A DNA stretch of 64,000 bases from Gammaproteobacteria bacterium (GTDB lineage Bacteria > Pseudomonadota > Gammaproteobacteria > Pseudomonadales > Halieaceae). Where the stretch lies: contig JANSYN010000002.1 of NCBI GenBank assembly GCA_024742415.1, forward strand, positions 248,001-312,000, written 5' to 3'. Below are positions 39,891-49,333 of the stretch, in pieces. Numbering within the stretch: position 1 is the stretch's first letter; each line of letters begins with the position of its first letter. A program made the position numbers and the translations under genes. The notes beneath the pieces were generated by a model. It worked only from the letters and a program-made list of their open reading frames with translations, was not told the DNA's origin and did no database searches.

Positions 39891-40059
39891 CCCTGCATCC
39901 CTGATGGCGCGCCCGGCCCCGTTGCCGGCGCGCTGCATCCCCCTGCGAACAATTCATCTCCACTGCGTGGCCCTTTCAAGCTAGACTGCCGGTCGCCCTG
40001 TTACTTTCTTTCAATGTTTGGCAACGAATAATCGCCGCACACCGGCGCAGGAGATTCCC

Positions 40060-41181
40060 TTGGCAGATACTGGCTTGCAACTTCGCTCTACCATTCGAGA
40101 TGACAACACACTGGAACTGACCCTGGTCGACGTTCCCATACCGGAGCCTGGCCCTGACGAGGTGCTGGTGCGCGTTGAGGCGGCACCGCTGAATCCCTCT
40201 GACCTGGCGCTGCTGTTTGGCCCGGCCGATCTGTCGACCATAAAGGTCTCAGGCACAGCAGAGCGCCCGGTTGTGACTGCGGACATTCCTGCAAGCCTGA
40301 TGAAAATGGTCACAGGCCGTATCGGTGAGTCACTGGCCGTGGGCAATGAAGGCGCAGGCACCGTGATCGCCGCTGGCACTTCAGAGGCAGCACAGGCATT
40401 ACTGGGCAAGCGCGTTGGCATGGTCGGCGGCGACATGTATGGCGAGTATCGCTGCGTCAATGTGTTCATGTGCCTGGAGCTGACAGCTGGCACCACCGCT
40501 GCGCAGGGCGCCTCCTGTTTTGTTAATCCATTGACAGCGCTGGCCATGGTGGAAACCATGCGCGCCGAGAATCACACGGCGTTGGTGCATACTGCTGCCG
40601 CGTCGAATCTCGGACAGATGCTCAACCGTATCTGCATCGACGAAAACATTGATCTGGTAAATATCGTACGCAAGCCGGAACAGGAAGACATTCTGAGAAC
40701 GCTGGGCGCCAAGTACATCATCAATTCCACCAGCGACGATTTTCTGTCAGTGTTGACAGACGCTCTCACACAGACCCGGGCAACACTGGCCTTTGACGCC
40801 ACTGGCGGCGGCAAACTTGCCAGCCATATTCTGACCTGCATGGAAGCTGCTGCCGTACGCAACATGACCGAGTACAACCGCTATGGCAGCGATGTCTTCA
40901 AGCAAGTCTATATCTACGGCGGCCTGGATCGCAGCCCCACGGTACTCAGTCGTAACTTTGGCTTCTCGTGGAGCATTGGTGGCTTTTTACTGACGCCCTT
41001 CCTGCAGAAAGTCGGGCTGGAGAAAATGATAGAAATGCGCACCAGGGTCGCAGCCGAAATCACCACCACCTTTGCCAGTCACTACACGGCCCAGGTGTCA
41101 CTGGCCGAGGCGCTTTCGGCCGAGGCAATTGCCGTGTATGGCAAGCAGGCTACCGGCGAGAAATACCTGATCACGCCGTAA
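40060..41181 (+). CDS. Zinc-binding/quinone-oxidoreductase-like MDR dehydrogenase
   Basis: PGPDEVLVRVEAAPLNPSDLALLFG, GNEGAGTVIAAG. TTG start at 40060 preceded by AGGAG (the ORF track used TTG at 40018). Confidence 0.8.
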   Translation: MADTGLQLRSTIRDDNTLELTLVDVPIPEPGPDEVLVRVEAAPLNPSDLALLFGPADLSTIKVSGTAERPVVTADIPASLMKMVTGRIGESLAVGNEGAGTVIAAGTSEAAQALLGKRVGMVGGDMYGEYRCVNVFMCLELTAGTTAAQGASCFVNPLTALAMVETMRAENHTALVHTAAASNLGQMLNRICIDENIDLVNIVRKPEQEDILRTLGAKYIINSTSDDFLSVLTDALTQTRATLAFDATGGGKLASHILTCMEAAAVRNMTEYNRYGSDVFKQVYIYGGLDRSPTVLSRNFGFSWSIGGFLLTPFLQKVGLEKMIEMRTRVAAEITTTFASHYTAQVSLAEALSAEAIAVYGKQATGEKYLITP

Positions 41182-41198
41182 CAAGGGTTCGGCCCCTG

Positions 41199-41603
41199 CT
41201 ACAGGTGCTGTCCATCCAGGTAGAACCAACGGCCATCCAGCTTCTCGAAGCGACTGCGTTCGTGCAGGCGATGGCCCCTGCCCCCAATCTTGAAACGCGC
41301 CACAAATTCAACGATACCTGTGCGCTGCGCAACCCCGCCCGCTTCTGTCGCGCGAACCTTCAGGCCTAGCCAGTGTTGTTGCTCATTGAAACGCACCCTG
41401 CTGGGTCGGGTGCCCGGGTGCCACGTGGCCAGCAGGTAGTGCTGGTCACACCGCACGAACGCACTGTAGCGTGAACGCATCAATTGTTCAGCCGTGGCCG
41501 GTACCTCATCGCCGCGGATAAAAGGCGCGCAGCAGTCGGCGTAGTCGCTCCCACTATCACAATAGCAGCGCAGTGGCGCCTGACCCGGCGTTAATGTTGT
41601 CAT
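41199..41603 (-). CDS. YchJ family (SEC-C motif) protein
   Basis: CYCDSGSDYADCCAPFI and RSRYSAFVRCDQHYLLATWHP. Confidence 0.88.
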   Translation of the reverse strand: MTTLTPGQAPLRCYCDSGSDYADCCAPFIRGDEVPATAEQLMRSRYSAFVRCDQHYLLATWHPGTRPSRVRFNEQQHWLGLKVRATEAGGVAQRTGIVEFVARFKIGGRGHRLHERSRFEKLDGRWFYLDGQHL

Positions 41604-41676
41604 GGACGCTGCCTTGCCTCTGGGCGCGACAGGAAGCCATCATTTATCCATGCGTGGAGCACAGTACGGCAGGCCA

Positions 41677-42684
41677 CTATGGAAACAGTATCACCTGGCC
41701 AAACCGTGGCAGCGTCTGCCATACCAGGTCAGGGTTGGCCGCTTCCTTTTCCAGCAGGAAGGATCGGGTATTTTCCAGTCCGGGCGACAGAAAAGACATG
41801 AGTTTTACCGGGCCGCGAAAGTCGCCCTCTGCCGGCCCCGTCAAACTGTCAAAATGTATGGGAATCACCCTGGAGGGAGAGACGGCTGCTACCGTCTCTT
41901 GCCAGAACGTTTCGCGGTAGTCGTCAGTTTGGGAGCCCAGCCCCCCCACACCGAGAAAGACGACATCTGCCTCCAGTGATTGCAGCGCACCGGGCACGTA
42001 ACCGGCGCTGCCCACGATCAGAAAACTGCCTCGGGGGTGATTCACATGCAGGATGTAGGCCTCACCAACGCGGTAATCGAAGACGGACACCGGGGGTACC
42101 AGGGGGGCGCTGATCTGCTTTTGCCCCAGTGCGCGTTCTCGCATCGCCGGGTCGGGAAATTCAAAGTGACGGGATTCGATCGGCGTTACCAGGAAAGCGC
42201 CCAGCCGCACGGGCTTTCTGTGGGTAAAGACCTGAATACGCGATTCTTCCAGGCCAAGTCCGCGCCCGATATTAGCCGTGGATTCAGAACCAAAAAGGCT
42301 TGCGCCCGTGAGTGACGCTACCAGCGGCGCGTCCATGGCATGGTCGTAGTGCGAATGGACGGGTATCACTGCGGCAAGCTTTGACACCTCATTGGCCTCA
42401 AGGCCGCGCTTTATCGCCTCGACGTCCGGCGCAATTTTGCGCACCAGCAGATGCAACGGGCCAAACCGGCTAAACCAGCCATCAACCATCCAATGCGTTT
42501 GCCCGTCACTGAACAGCAACGTCGAAGTGCCGCTGAACCTGACAGTGACCGCGCCCGGTGGAACCTCTGCTGCCGGTTGCACCTGCCATCTCGAGGCCAC
42601 GGGTACGTCTTCATAGACACCGGTCAGATAGGCGACCCCTGCCGCAACCAGCACCACACCCGCCAGCAACGCCTGTTTTATCAT
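41677..42684 (-). CDS. MBL-fold metallohydrolase
   Basis: HSHYDHAMD (HxHxDH) after an N-terminal hydrophobic anchor. Confidence 0.87.
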   Translation of the reverse strand: MIKQALLAGVVLVAAGVAYLTGVYEDVPVASRWQVQPAAEVPPGAVTVRFSGTSTLLFSDGQTHWMVDGWFSRFGPLHLLVRKIAPDVEAIKRGLEANEVSKLAAVIPVHSHYDHAMDAPLVASLTGASLFGSESTANIGRGLGLEESRIQVFTHRKPVRLGAFLVTPIESRHFEFPDPAMRERALGQKQISAPLVPPVSVFDYRVGEAYILHVNHPRGSFLIVGSAGYVPGALQSLEADVVFLGVGGLGSQTDDYRETFWQETVAAVSPSRVIPIHFDSLTGPAEGDFRGPVKLMSFLSPGLENTRSFLLEKEAANPDLVWQTLPRFGQVILFP

Positions 42685-42757
42685 ATGCAGGCTCCGTTAA
42701 TTCAAAAAATCGCACACGGGAACATCAAGGGCGCCTGCGCCGGGCGGCAGCGCCCTA

Positions 42758-43777
42758 TTACGCGCCCACGCCATCCATTGTCGCAACACGATTGATCAGT
42801 TCCTCAACACGCGTGCTGTAGCCCCATTCGTTGTCGTACCACCCAATGACTTTCACCATGTGGCCCTCCAGCACCTGCGTGAGCAAGCTGTCGAAGATCA
42901 CGGAATGCGGATTGCCAATGATATCGCCGGAGACAATAGGGTCTGTGCAATACTCGAGAATGCCCCTGAGTGGTCCGGCTGCGGCGGCGGCCATCGCTTC
43001 ATTGACCGCAGCTTCGGTCACCGCCTTATCCAGCTCTACTGTGAGGTCCACGAGGCTGCCGTCGGGCACCGGCACTCGCATGGCCATGCCATCAAGCTTG
43101 CCCTGCAGTGCGGGCAATACCTGGCCTATGGCACGCGCGGCGCCGGTAGAGGTCGGTACGATGTTGGTTGCGGCATTGCGCGAGCGCCGCAGGTCTTTAT
43201 GCGGCGCATCAATCAGGCGCTGGTCAGAGGTGTAGGCGTGCACCGTTGTCAGCAATCCGCGACGGATACCGAAGCTTTCATGCAGGACTTTTACCATGGG
43301 GGCTGCGCAGTTCGTTGTGCAGCTGGCATTGCTGATGATGCGCGAGTCCGGCGTGACGACGTGGTCATTGACACCCGTGACAACGGTGGCATCCAACGGA
43401 TCCTTGCAGGGTACGGTGAGTATCACGCGCTTCGCGCCCGCTTGCAGGTGTTTTTCCAGATCCGCGATCGTTCGGAACTTTCCCGTACTCTCCACGACGT
43501 AATCCACGCCCAGCTCCGCCCAGGGCAGGTTCGCCGGGTCTTTTTCAGAGAGCACCAAAAACGGGTCTCCGTCAATCTCCATCTCATCACCGCTCACGGA
43601 CACCGCGCCGGGATAAACACCGTGTATGCTGTCATAGCGAAAGGCATACGCCAGATCCTCGGCGCTGGACAAGTCGTTCACCGCGATCACGTCGTAGTGG
43701 CCGCGCAGTTTCGCAATTCGCGTAATCGTACGGCCTATGCGCCCGAACCCGTTGATTGCTATTCTCGGTTTACTCAT
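42758..43777 (-). CDS. gap: Type I glyceraldehyde-3-phosphate dehydrogenase
   Basis: INGFGRIGR, active site SNASCTTNCAAP, WYDNEWGYSTRV. Confidence 0.95.
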   Translation of the reverse strand: MSKPRIAINGFGRIGRTITRIAKLRGHYDVIAVNDLSSAEDLAYAFRYDSIHGVYPGAVSVSGDEMEIDGDPFLVLSEKDPANLPWAELGVDYVVESTGKFRTIADLEKHLQAGAKRVILTVPCKDPLDATVVTGVNDHVVTPDSRIISNASCTTNCAAPMVKVLHESFGIRRGLLTTVHAYTSDQRLIDAPHKDLRRSRNAATNIVPTSTGAARAIGQVLPALQGKLDGMAMRVPVPDGSLVDLTVELDKAVTEAAVNEAMAAAAAGPLRGILEYCTDPIVSGDIIGNPHSVIFDSLLTQVLEGHMVKVIGWYDNEWGYSTRVEELINRVATMDGVGA

Positions 43778-43844
43778 GGTGTTGTCCTTTGCTTAATCCA
43801 CATGATGTGCATCGCCAGGCATACACTTATTGCACTGCACTGGC

Positions 43845-45458
43845 TTAACGCTGCAATTCAAAGCCTGCGGCGAGCCTGTCCCAGGTGCTTTCGGTCACAC
43901 CCTGTGCGCGCAGTTTGTACTTCTCCACCTTGTTGGTGGGGGTGTACGGAAGGCTCTCTACGATCTCCAGGTAGCGCGGCACGAAGTAGTAGGGTGCGTT
44001 CTCATTGATAAAGCGGCAGATGTCCTCCGGCGTCGGCTCTGCTCCAGAAGCGGGAACAACGTTGAGCTTCAGTTCATCTTCGCTGGCCAGTTCCGCAGTC
44101 GGAATACCGAAGGCGGCCGCCTGCGCAACCTGCGGATGGCGCATGGCCACACTTTCCACTTCCAGGGTAGAAATATTACGGCCGGCAAAGCGCACGGCGT
44201 CTTTCTTGCGATCCACAAAGAAAAAGGCCCCGGTTTCAGGGTCCTTGCGGGCCATGTCTCCGGTTAGAAACCACTCGCCGCGAAACGCTGCGGCGGTAGC
44301 TTCAGGATTGTCAAAATAGCCATTAAAAACAACGTGCGGGCGCAGCGGACGCACGCAGATCTCCCCGGCCTCGCCGTCGGGCACTTCGTTGCCGTCGTCA
44401 TCAAACAGGCGCACCTGTGCATCGGGCACCTCAAAACCCAGGGCGTACACGGGCGCCTCCACATCGGAGTGTTCATGATTCAGTGTGAGCAGGCATTCAC
44501 TCTGGCCGAGGCCGGATGCAACCAGCCGCACCCCAAAGCGCGTTTCAAACGCCTGCCACATGGCCGGCGGCATGGGAACAATGCAGGCTTCGCGCAGCGG
44601 GTTGTCGGCGTCGTCATCACGCGCCGGCGCATTCATCAGGAACACGCCCATGGAGCCCACTGCAAAGGTCTGCGTGGCACCAAACGCCTTGATGCGATCC
44701 ATAAAGTGCGACACCGAGAACTTTTTCTCGATCACACAGCCGATTCCCATAATCAACGCACGCAGTACGCAGGTAATCCAGGCACCGGCGTTATACAGTG
44801 GCATGGCACAGTAAACGATATCGCCCGTGCGGCTGAAGTACTGGTGATTCGTACCCTGCAAAATAGACCGCAGCCAGTTGTTATGCGCAATCATAACGCC
44901 CTTGGATTTACCCGTGGTGCCTGATGTCCACAAAATCGCACAGGTGTCACCGTAGTCCATCTGCGAATAGTCAGCCACGTACTCCTCGTGAGCAACCAGT
45001 TGACTGTAAGCAACGGCTGAATGGCTTGCGGCCAGTTCGTCTTCAAGCACGATAAGCTGCTTGCAGTCTATGGCATCACGCACCTCAGAAAGTCGATCGA
45101 TGTGCTCTGCGTCCGATACGATCGCGCAGGGTCGGCTGCGGCTCAGGGAGTCCGCCAACCACTCTCCTTTGTAATCCGTGCATACAGGCACCCAGATCGC
45201 ACCAAGCTTGTTCAGTGCCAGGCACATCAGAACCAGCTCGGGCACGTTGGCCATGTAAAAAGATACACGATCGCCCTTGCCCACACCCATTGCAGCAAAG
45301 CCCGCTGCCAGTCGATTGGAAACTTCATTAGCGCGAGCAAAGGTAATGCGCGCGCTGTCGGTGATCAGGTACACGGTATCGCCGTTGTGTTGCGCCTGCA
45401 TTTCCAGAATGCGGCCGAGGTGGCGGTCTGCGGTGTCTTCAAGTTTCAATTCGTACAT
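43845..45458 (-). CDS. AMP-dependent acyl-CoA synthetase/ligase
   Basis: P-loop-like ILWTSGTTGKSKGVMIAH, ECVLTLNHE region, GEWFLTGDMARKDPETGAFFFVDRKKD. Confidence 0.93.
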   Translation of the reverse strand: MYELKLEDTADRHLGRILEMQAQHNGDTVYLITDSARITFARANEVSNRLAAGFAAMGVGKGDRVSFYMANVPELVLMCLALNKLGAIWVPVCTDYKGEWLADSLSRSRPCAIVSDAEHIDRLSEVRDAIDCKQLIVLEDELAASHSAVAYSQLVAHEEYVADYSQMDYGDTCAILWTSGTTGKSKGVMIAHNNWLRSILQGTNHQYFSRTGDIVYCAMPLYNAGAWITCVLRALIMGIGCVIEKKFSVSHFMDRIKAFGATQTFAVGSMGVFLMNAPARDDDADNPLREACIVPMPPAMWQAFETRFGVRLVASGLGQSECLLTLNHEHSDVEAPVYALGFEVPDAQVRLFDDDGNEVPDGEAGEICVRPLRPHVVFNGYFDNPEATAAAFRGEWFLTGDMARKDPETGAFFFVDRKKDAVRFAGRNISTLEVESVAMRHPQVAQAAAFGIPTAELASEDELKLNVVPASGAEPTPEDICRFINENAPYYFVPRYLEIVESLPYTPTNKVEKYKLRAQGVTESTWDRLAAGFELQR

Positions 45459-45596
45459 GGGCTGTCACACCAGGGGTTCCGTAAGTGCCTGTTATAACCA
45501 GTATGAGAACTTCATTGCAACCGCACCATTGATTTGGGGTTCACTGGTGCAACGGATTAGGCCGGACGCCGCACACGTCGCTCAGGTGCGGTTGGC

Positions 45597-46253
45597 TTAC
45601 GCCGATGCTTGGCTGACAATCGCGCCGAGCTGGGCAAAGTCGTCGAACACCCAGTCCCATTGCATCTCGTCTATGGCAGATTTGCGATAGCCGCCCGAGA
45701 ACAGCGCAAAGGGGACGCCGCTTCTGCTGGCCGTCAGCGCGTCCACCTCACTGTCGCCCACGTAGAGGCTGCGACCACCGCCCAACGCAGCGATCGTGTG
45801 CAACAGCATATCGGGCGCGGGTTTGGGGCGCTCCAGCATCCCTCCGGCGACCACCGCATCGAACAGATCATCCATCTGCATGTGCCGCAACACGGCGCGC
45901 GCAGCATGTTGCGGCTTGTTGGTACACAGTCCCAGGGGGTAACCGGCGGCCCGCAACGCCTGCAACAGCTCGAACGCGCCAGGATAGAACACGGCCTTAT
46001 CAACGGCTGACTCATACAAATCAAGAAACTCCGCATGAATCTCACTAAAGGCGTCGGCGCCACCCTCAAGATCACGGGCTTTCATGAGGCGTTGCACAAA
46101 GACCGCAGCGCCCTCGCCGATGAAACTTCGGGTCTGCTCGAGTGACAGCCCCGGTTTACCTCGACGCTGCAAAACGCTGGCGGCGATAGACTGTATATCG
46201 GGTGCACTGTCGATCAATGTGCCGTCCAGATCAAAGATAACGTTCATGGCCAT
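45597..46253 (-). CDS. gph: HAD-IA hydrolase, phosphoglycolate phosphatase-like
   Basis: IFDLDGTLIDSAPDI, LGLCTNKP, KPAPDMLLHT, YVGDSEVDALTA. Confidence 0.88.
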   Translation of the reverse strand: MAMNVIFDLDGTLIDSAPDIQSIAASVLQRRGKPGLSLEQTRSFIGEGAAVFVQRLMKARDLEGGADAFSEIHAEFLDLYESAVDKAVFYPGAFELLQALRAAGYPLGLCTNKPQHAARAVLRHMQMDDLFDAVVAGGMLERPKPAPDMLLHTIAALGGGRSLYVGDSEVDALTASRSGVPFALFSGGYRKSAIDEMQWDWVFDDFAQLGAIVSQASA

Positions 46254-46386
46254 TGGCGCGTAGCCGACAGATCGCAGTGGAAGCGTCGCAGTGCGTCAGA
46301 GCGCTGCCGCCATACACGCTGCCGCACTGCGCGCACAGACGGCGAGACCGCGACCCGGCGAGTCAACTTGTGCAGGTCGTATCGCA

Positions 46387-47967
46387 CTAGTCACGCCTGG
46401 GTTGCGGCACGGCGGGCTGCGCTACCGATTCCAGTGCATGGGCCGCAAAACCGGCGCCGGCTTGCGCATAGAGGTTGAAGGCAGAGTATCCAAGCGCCTC
46501 GAGTTCCTCGGCTTCTTCTTCAAAACGCACCACGATAGCGATTCTCCCTGAGTAGCCCAACTGTCGCAGCAGATCGGACACCAGGATGTTCTCTGCATGC
46601 TGTGTCAGGGTCAGCAACACCAGGTCAATCTCACCCAGTTCTACCCGGTGCCAAAAGTCCGGATCACTGGCATCAGCAGTAACTACCCTGCGGTGGCGGC
46701 GCTCGTGCTCAGACCTGCGTCTTTCATTGAGGTCCACGCCCAGCACTTCGGGCCCGTGGTGCTCCGCAATAGCATCATACGCACCGGTACCGATACTACC
46801 CATCCCCAGTACGATGATTTTTGCGCCCCTGGTATCCGGTACCGCCTGGCGCACCCTGGTCGATTCATAGCGCAGCCAGACATCGTGATAGCGAAGATAC
46901 CAGCCATGCGCGCGTTTGCTCAGCGGCGACGACAGCAAGAAGCTCACCGCCACGACCAGCGAGAAGATACTGCTCCACTTGGGATCCAGCCAGCCCGCAG
47001 TGGCAGCCACGGCCACAACGACCAGTCCAAACTCACTGAAGTTGCCCAGTAGTGAGGTTGCCAGCAGCGCGGTCCGCGGTGGTGTATGCAGCCAGGTCAT
47101 AACCGGAAAGTACAACAGCGGTTTCAACAGTGCCATCGCACCCAGCAGCAAGGCTATCGCAACCCCTGAGCCGGAGGGCCAGCCCTGCAGGCCGATTGTC
47201 AGGAAGAAGCACACCAGAAACAGATCCTTGAACTGCGTCATGATGCGCGCCAACTCTTTGCTCTTTTGCTGACCGGCAAGAACAGCGCCCAGAATCAGCG
47301 CGCCCAGATCTGCCTTGATACCAAACCATTCAAAAAGTTGCCCGCCTCCCAGCGCAAGCGCAAAACCGCACAGAGTGAACAGCTCACCGTGCCCCGCGCG
47401 TGCCAGAATCTGCATGATGAGCTTCCGCAGCGGCCATAGCAGCAATAGCAGCAGCGCCTCGGGGCGGGGCACAACGCCGCTGGTGCTGGCGAGGAAAACC
47501 ACCGCTGCAATATCCTGAAACAGCAAAATGCCAATGGCCAGGGTGGCGTGGCGCGACGACATCTCGCCCTTGTCCTGCAGCATCTGGATGACAAACACGG
47601 TGCTGGAGAAGGTCAGTGCGAAGGCGATGATCAGGCTCTCTTGCAGACCAAGGCCAAGGCTGGGCAGCAACTTCCCGGCAGCCAGCAGCACCACGAGGAA
47701 GAACAGCTGCATGGCAGCCATCTGGATAATTGTTGTACCCCAGATTTTACGCTCGAGCAGCGCGGCGGGCGACAGCTTCAGGCCAATGGTAAAAAGCAGC
47801 AGCGTGATGCCGATATCCGCCAGCGTGTGCAGTAACTCGCCCGCCTCAAAGTTTGTCTCATGCAGCACGAACCCCGCGGCCAGGTAGCCAATCAGGGGAG
47901 GCAAGCCCGCCGTGCGCGCGGCAAAGCCGCACACCAGCGCGATAAAAATAACCAGGGGATCAAGCAT
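46387..47967 (-). CDS. CPA2 cation:proton antiporter with TrkA-N domain (KefB/YbaL-like)
   Basis: MLDPLVIFIALVCGFAARTAGLPPLIGYLAAG, GMGSIGTGAYDAI Rossmann domain. Confidence 0.92.
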   Translation of the reverse strand: MLDPLVIFIALVCGFAARTAGLPPLIGYLAAGFVLHETNFEAGELLHTLADIGITLLLFTIGLKLSPAALLERKIWGTTIIQMAAMQLFFLVVLLAAGKLLPSLGLGLQESLIIAFALTFSSTVFVIQMLQDKGEMSSRHATLAIGILLFQDIAAVVFLASTSGVVPRPEALLLLLLWPLRKLIMQILARAGHGELFTLCGFALALGGGQLFEWFGIKADLGALILGAVLAGQQKSKELARIMTQFKDLFLVCFFLTIGLQGWPSGSGVAIALLLGAMALLKPLLYFPVMTWLHTPPRTALLATSLLGNFSEFGLVVVAVAATAGWLDPKWSSIFSLVVAVSFLLSSPLSKRAHGWYLRYHDVWLRYESTRVRQAVPDTRGAKIIVLGMGSIGTGAYDAIAEHHGPEVLGVDLNERRRSEHERRHRRVVTADASDPDFWHRVELGEIDLVLLTLTQHAENILVSDLLRQLGYSGRIAIVVRFEEEAEELEALGYSAFNLYAQAGAGFAAHALESVAQPAVPQPRRD

Positions 47968-48090
47968 AAGGGTTAATCCGGCATGTGGACTGAATGGGCA
48001 TGACTTCTTCCGGTTAACGAATACGGCAAACGCGGACAACACAAACCACGCAGGTGATGAGTTTACCGCTACACAACTCTACCACGTACA

Positions 48091-49266
48091 ATGGCGCACA
48101 TGATCGCCCTACTGTTTGCCATGCTGTTTGTCATCGCGCCCGCGCTGTTACTGTGGCTGACGCACACCCGGTCGTGGGCACAGAAAACGGGCATTATCGT
48201 GCTGTGCTACCTGGCCGGATTGACGCTTGGCAATAGCGGCATGATCCCCGCTGAAGCGGCTGCAGTGCAGGATCAGCTCACCGATCTTTCTATCGCAATG
48301 GCCATGCCGCTGCTGCTATTCACGCTGGATGTACGGCAATGGCGCCACGTGGCCGGTAAGGCACTGTTGTCGATGCTGTGCGCCACAACTGCCGTGGTGG
48401 GGGTTGCGAGCGCGCTTTTTTTCCTGCTGCGAGACAGCAACAGCGAATCAGCGGCACACTTCTCGGCAATGGCCGTGGGGGTGTATACCGGCGGCACCCC
48501 CAACCTGGCAGCGATCAAGGCGGGGCTGGACATTCCCGACAGTCGATACCTGCTCTTTCACAGCCTGGACACCCTCGTCGGTTCGCTCTACCTGTTACTC
48601 ATGCTGACCCTGGGCATCCGCTTGTTCCGCAGGCTGCTTCCGGCGCGCCAAACAGGCACTGCCGGGGCGGTAACGCCAGGATCAACTGAACACTTCGACA
48701 GCGATGATTACCGGCCGCTGCTGTCGCCCGCAAACCTGCCAGGCGCCATCAAACCCGTTGCGCTTGCCGCGCTGGTTGTGCTGCTTTCCCTGGGCATTTC
48801 CCGGCTGCTTGCACACTCACTGGGCACAGGGCAAAGCGCGGCAATGATGATCGTTACACTCACTACGCTGGGCATCGCCCTGTCGCTGCTATCGCAGGTA
48901 AGAGCCTGGGTGCTGTCTTACAAACTGGGTATGTACCTGATCTACGTGTTTTGTTTCGTGGTCGCCTCGAAGGCCAGCTTCGCGCAACTGGCGCAGGTGG
49001 ACATGACCATCATCGCCTTCCTGTTTGGCACAGTGGCCGGCAGTTTGGTGCTTCATGCACTACTGTGCAGACTCACAGGTATCGACAGCGACACATTCAT
49101 GGTGACCTCTATAGCTGCCGTGTGCAGCCCACCGTTTGTACCAATGATGGCACGCGCGCTGGGCAACCCCGCGACAATTCTCTCGGGGATGACCACCGGT
49201 ATTATCGGCTACGCACTGGGCAACTACCTGGGCATCAGCCTCGGTCTTTTCTTACAGAGCCTATAA
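48091..49266 (+). CDS. DUF819 family membrane protein
   Basis: Multi-TM, VGVYTGGTPNLAAIKAGLDIP and TSIAAVCSPPFVPMMARALGNP motifs. Confidence 0.85.
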   Translation: MAHMIALLFAMLFVIAPALLLWLTHTRSWAQKTGIIVLCYLAGLTLGNSGMIPAEAAAVQDQLTDLSIAMAMPLLLFTLDVRQWRHVAGKALLSMLCATTAVVGVASALFFLLRDSNSESAAHFSAMAVGVYTGGTPNLAAIKAGLDIPDSRYLLFHSLDTLVGSLYLLLMLTLGIRLFRRLLPARQTGTAGAVTPGSTEHFDSDDYRPLLSPANLPGAIKPVALAALVVLLSLGISRLLAHSLGTGQSAAMMIVTLTTLGIALSLLSQVRAWVLSYKLGMYLIYVFCFVVASKASFAQLAQVDMTIIAFLFGTVAGSLVLHALLCRLTGIDSDTFMVTSIAAVCSPPFVPMMARALGNPATILSGMTTGIIGYALGNYLGISLGLFLQSL

Positions 49267-49333
49267 TCAGTGTGCGTCTGTGGCAGAATTAGCACCGGTT
49301 GATTCAACGCGCTACCCAGTGGGAGAACGCACC

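Noticed and set aside
42860-44008. 382-aa plus-strand ORF opposite the GAPDH gene
   Set aside because: It is the antisense of a fully convincing GAPDH with all catalytic motifs; a long shadow ORF expected in GC-rich coding DNA.
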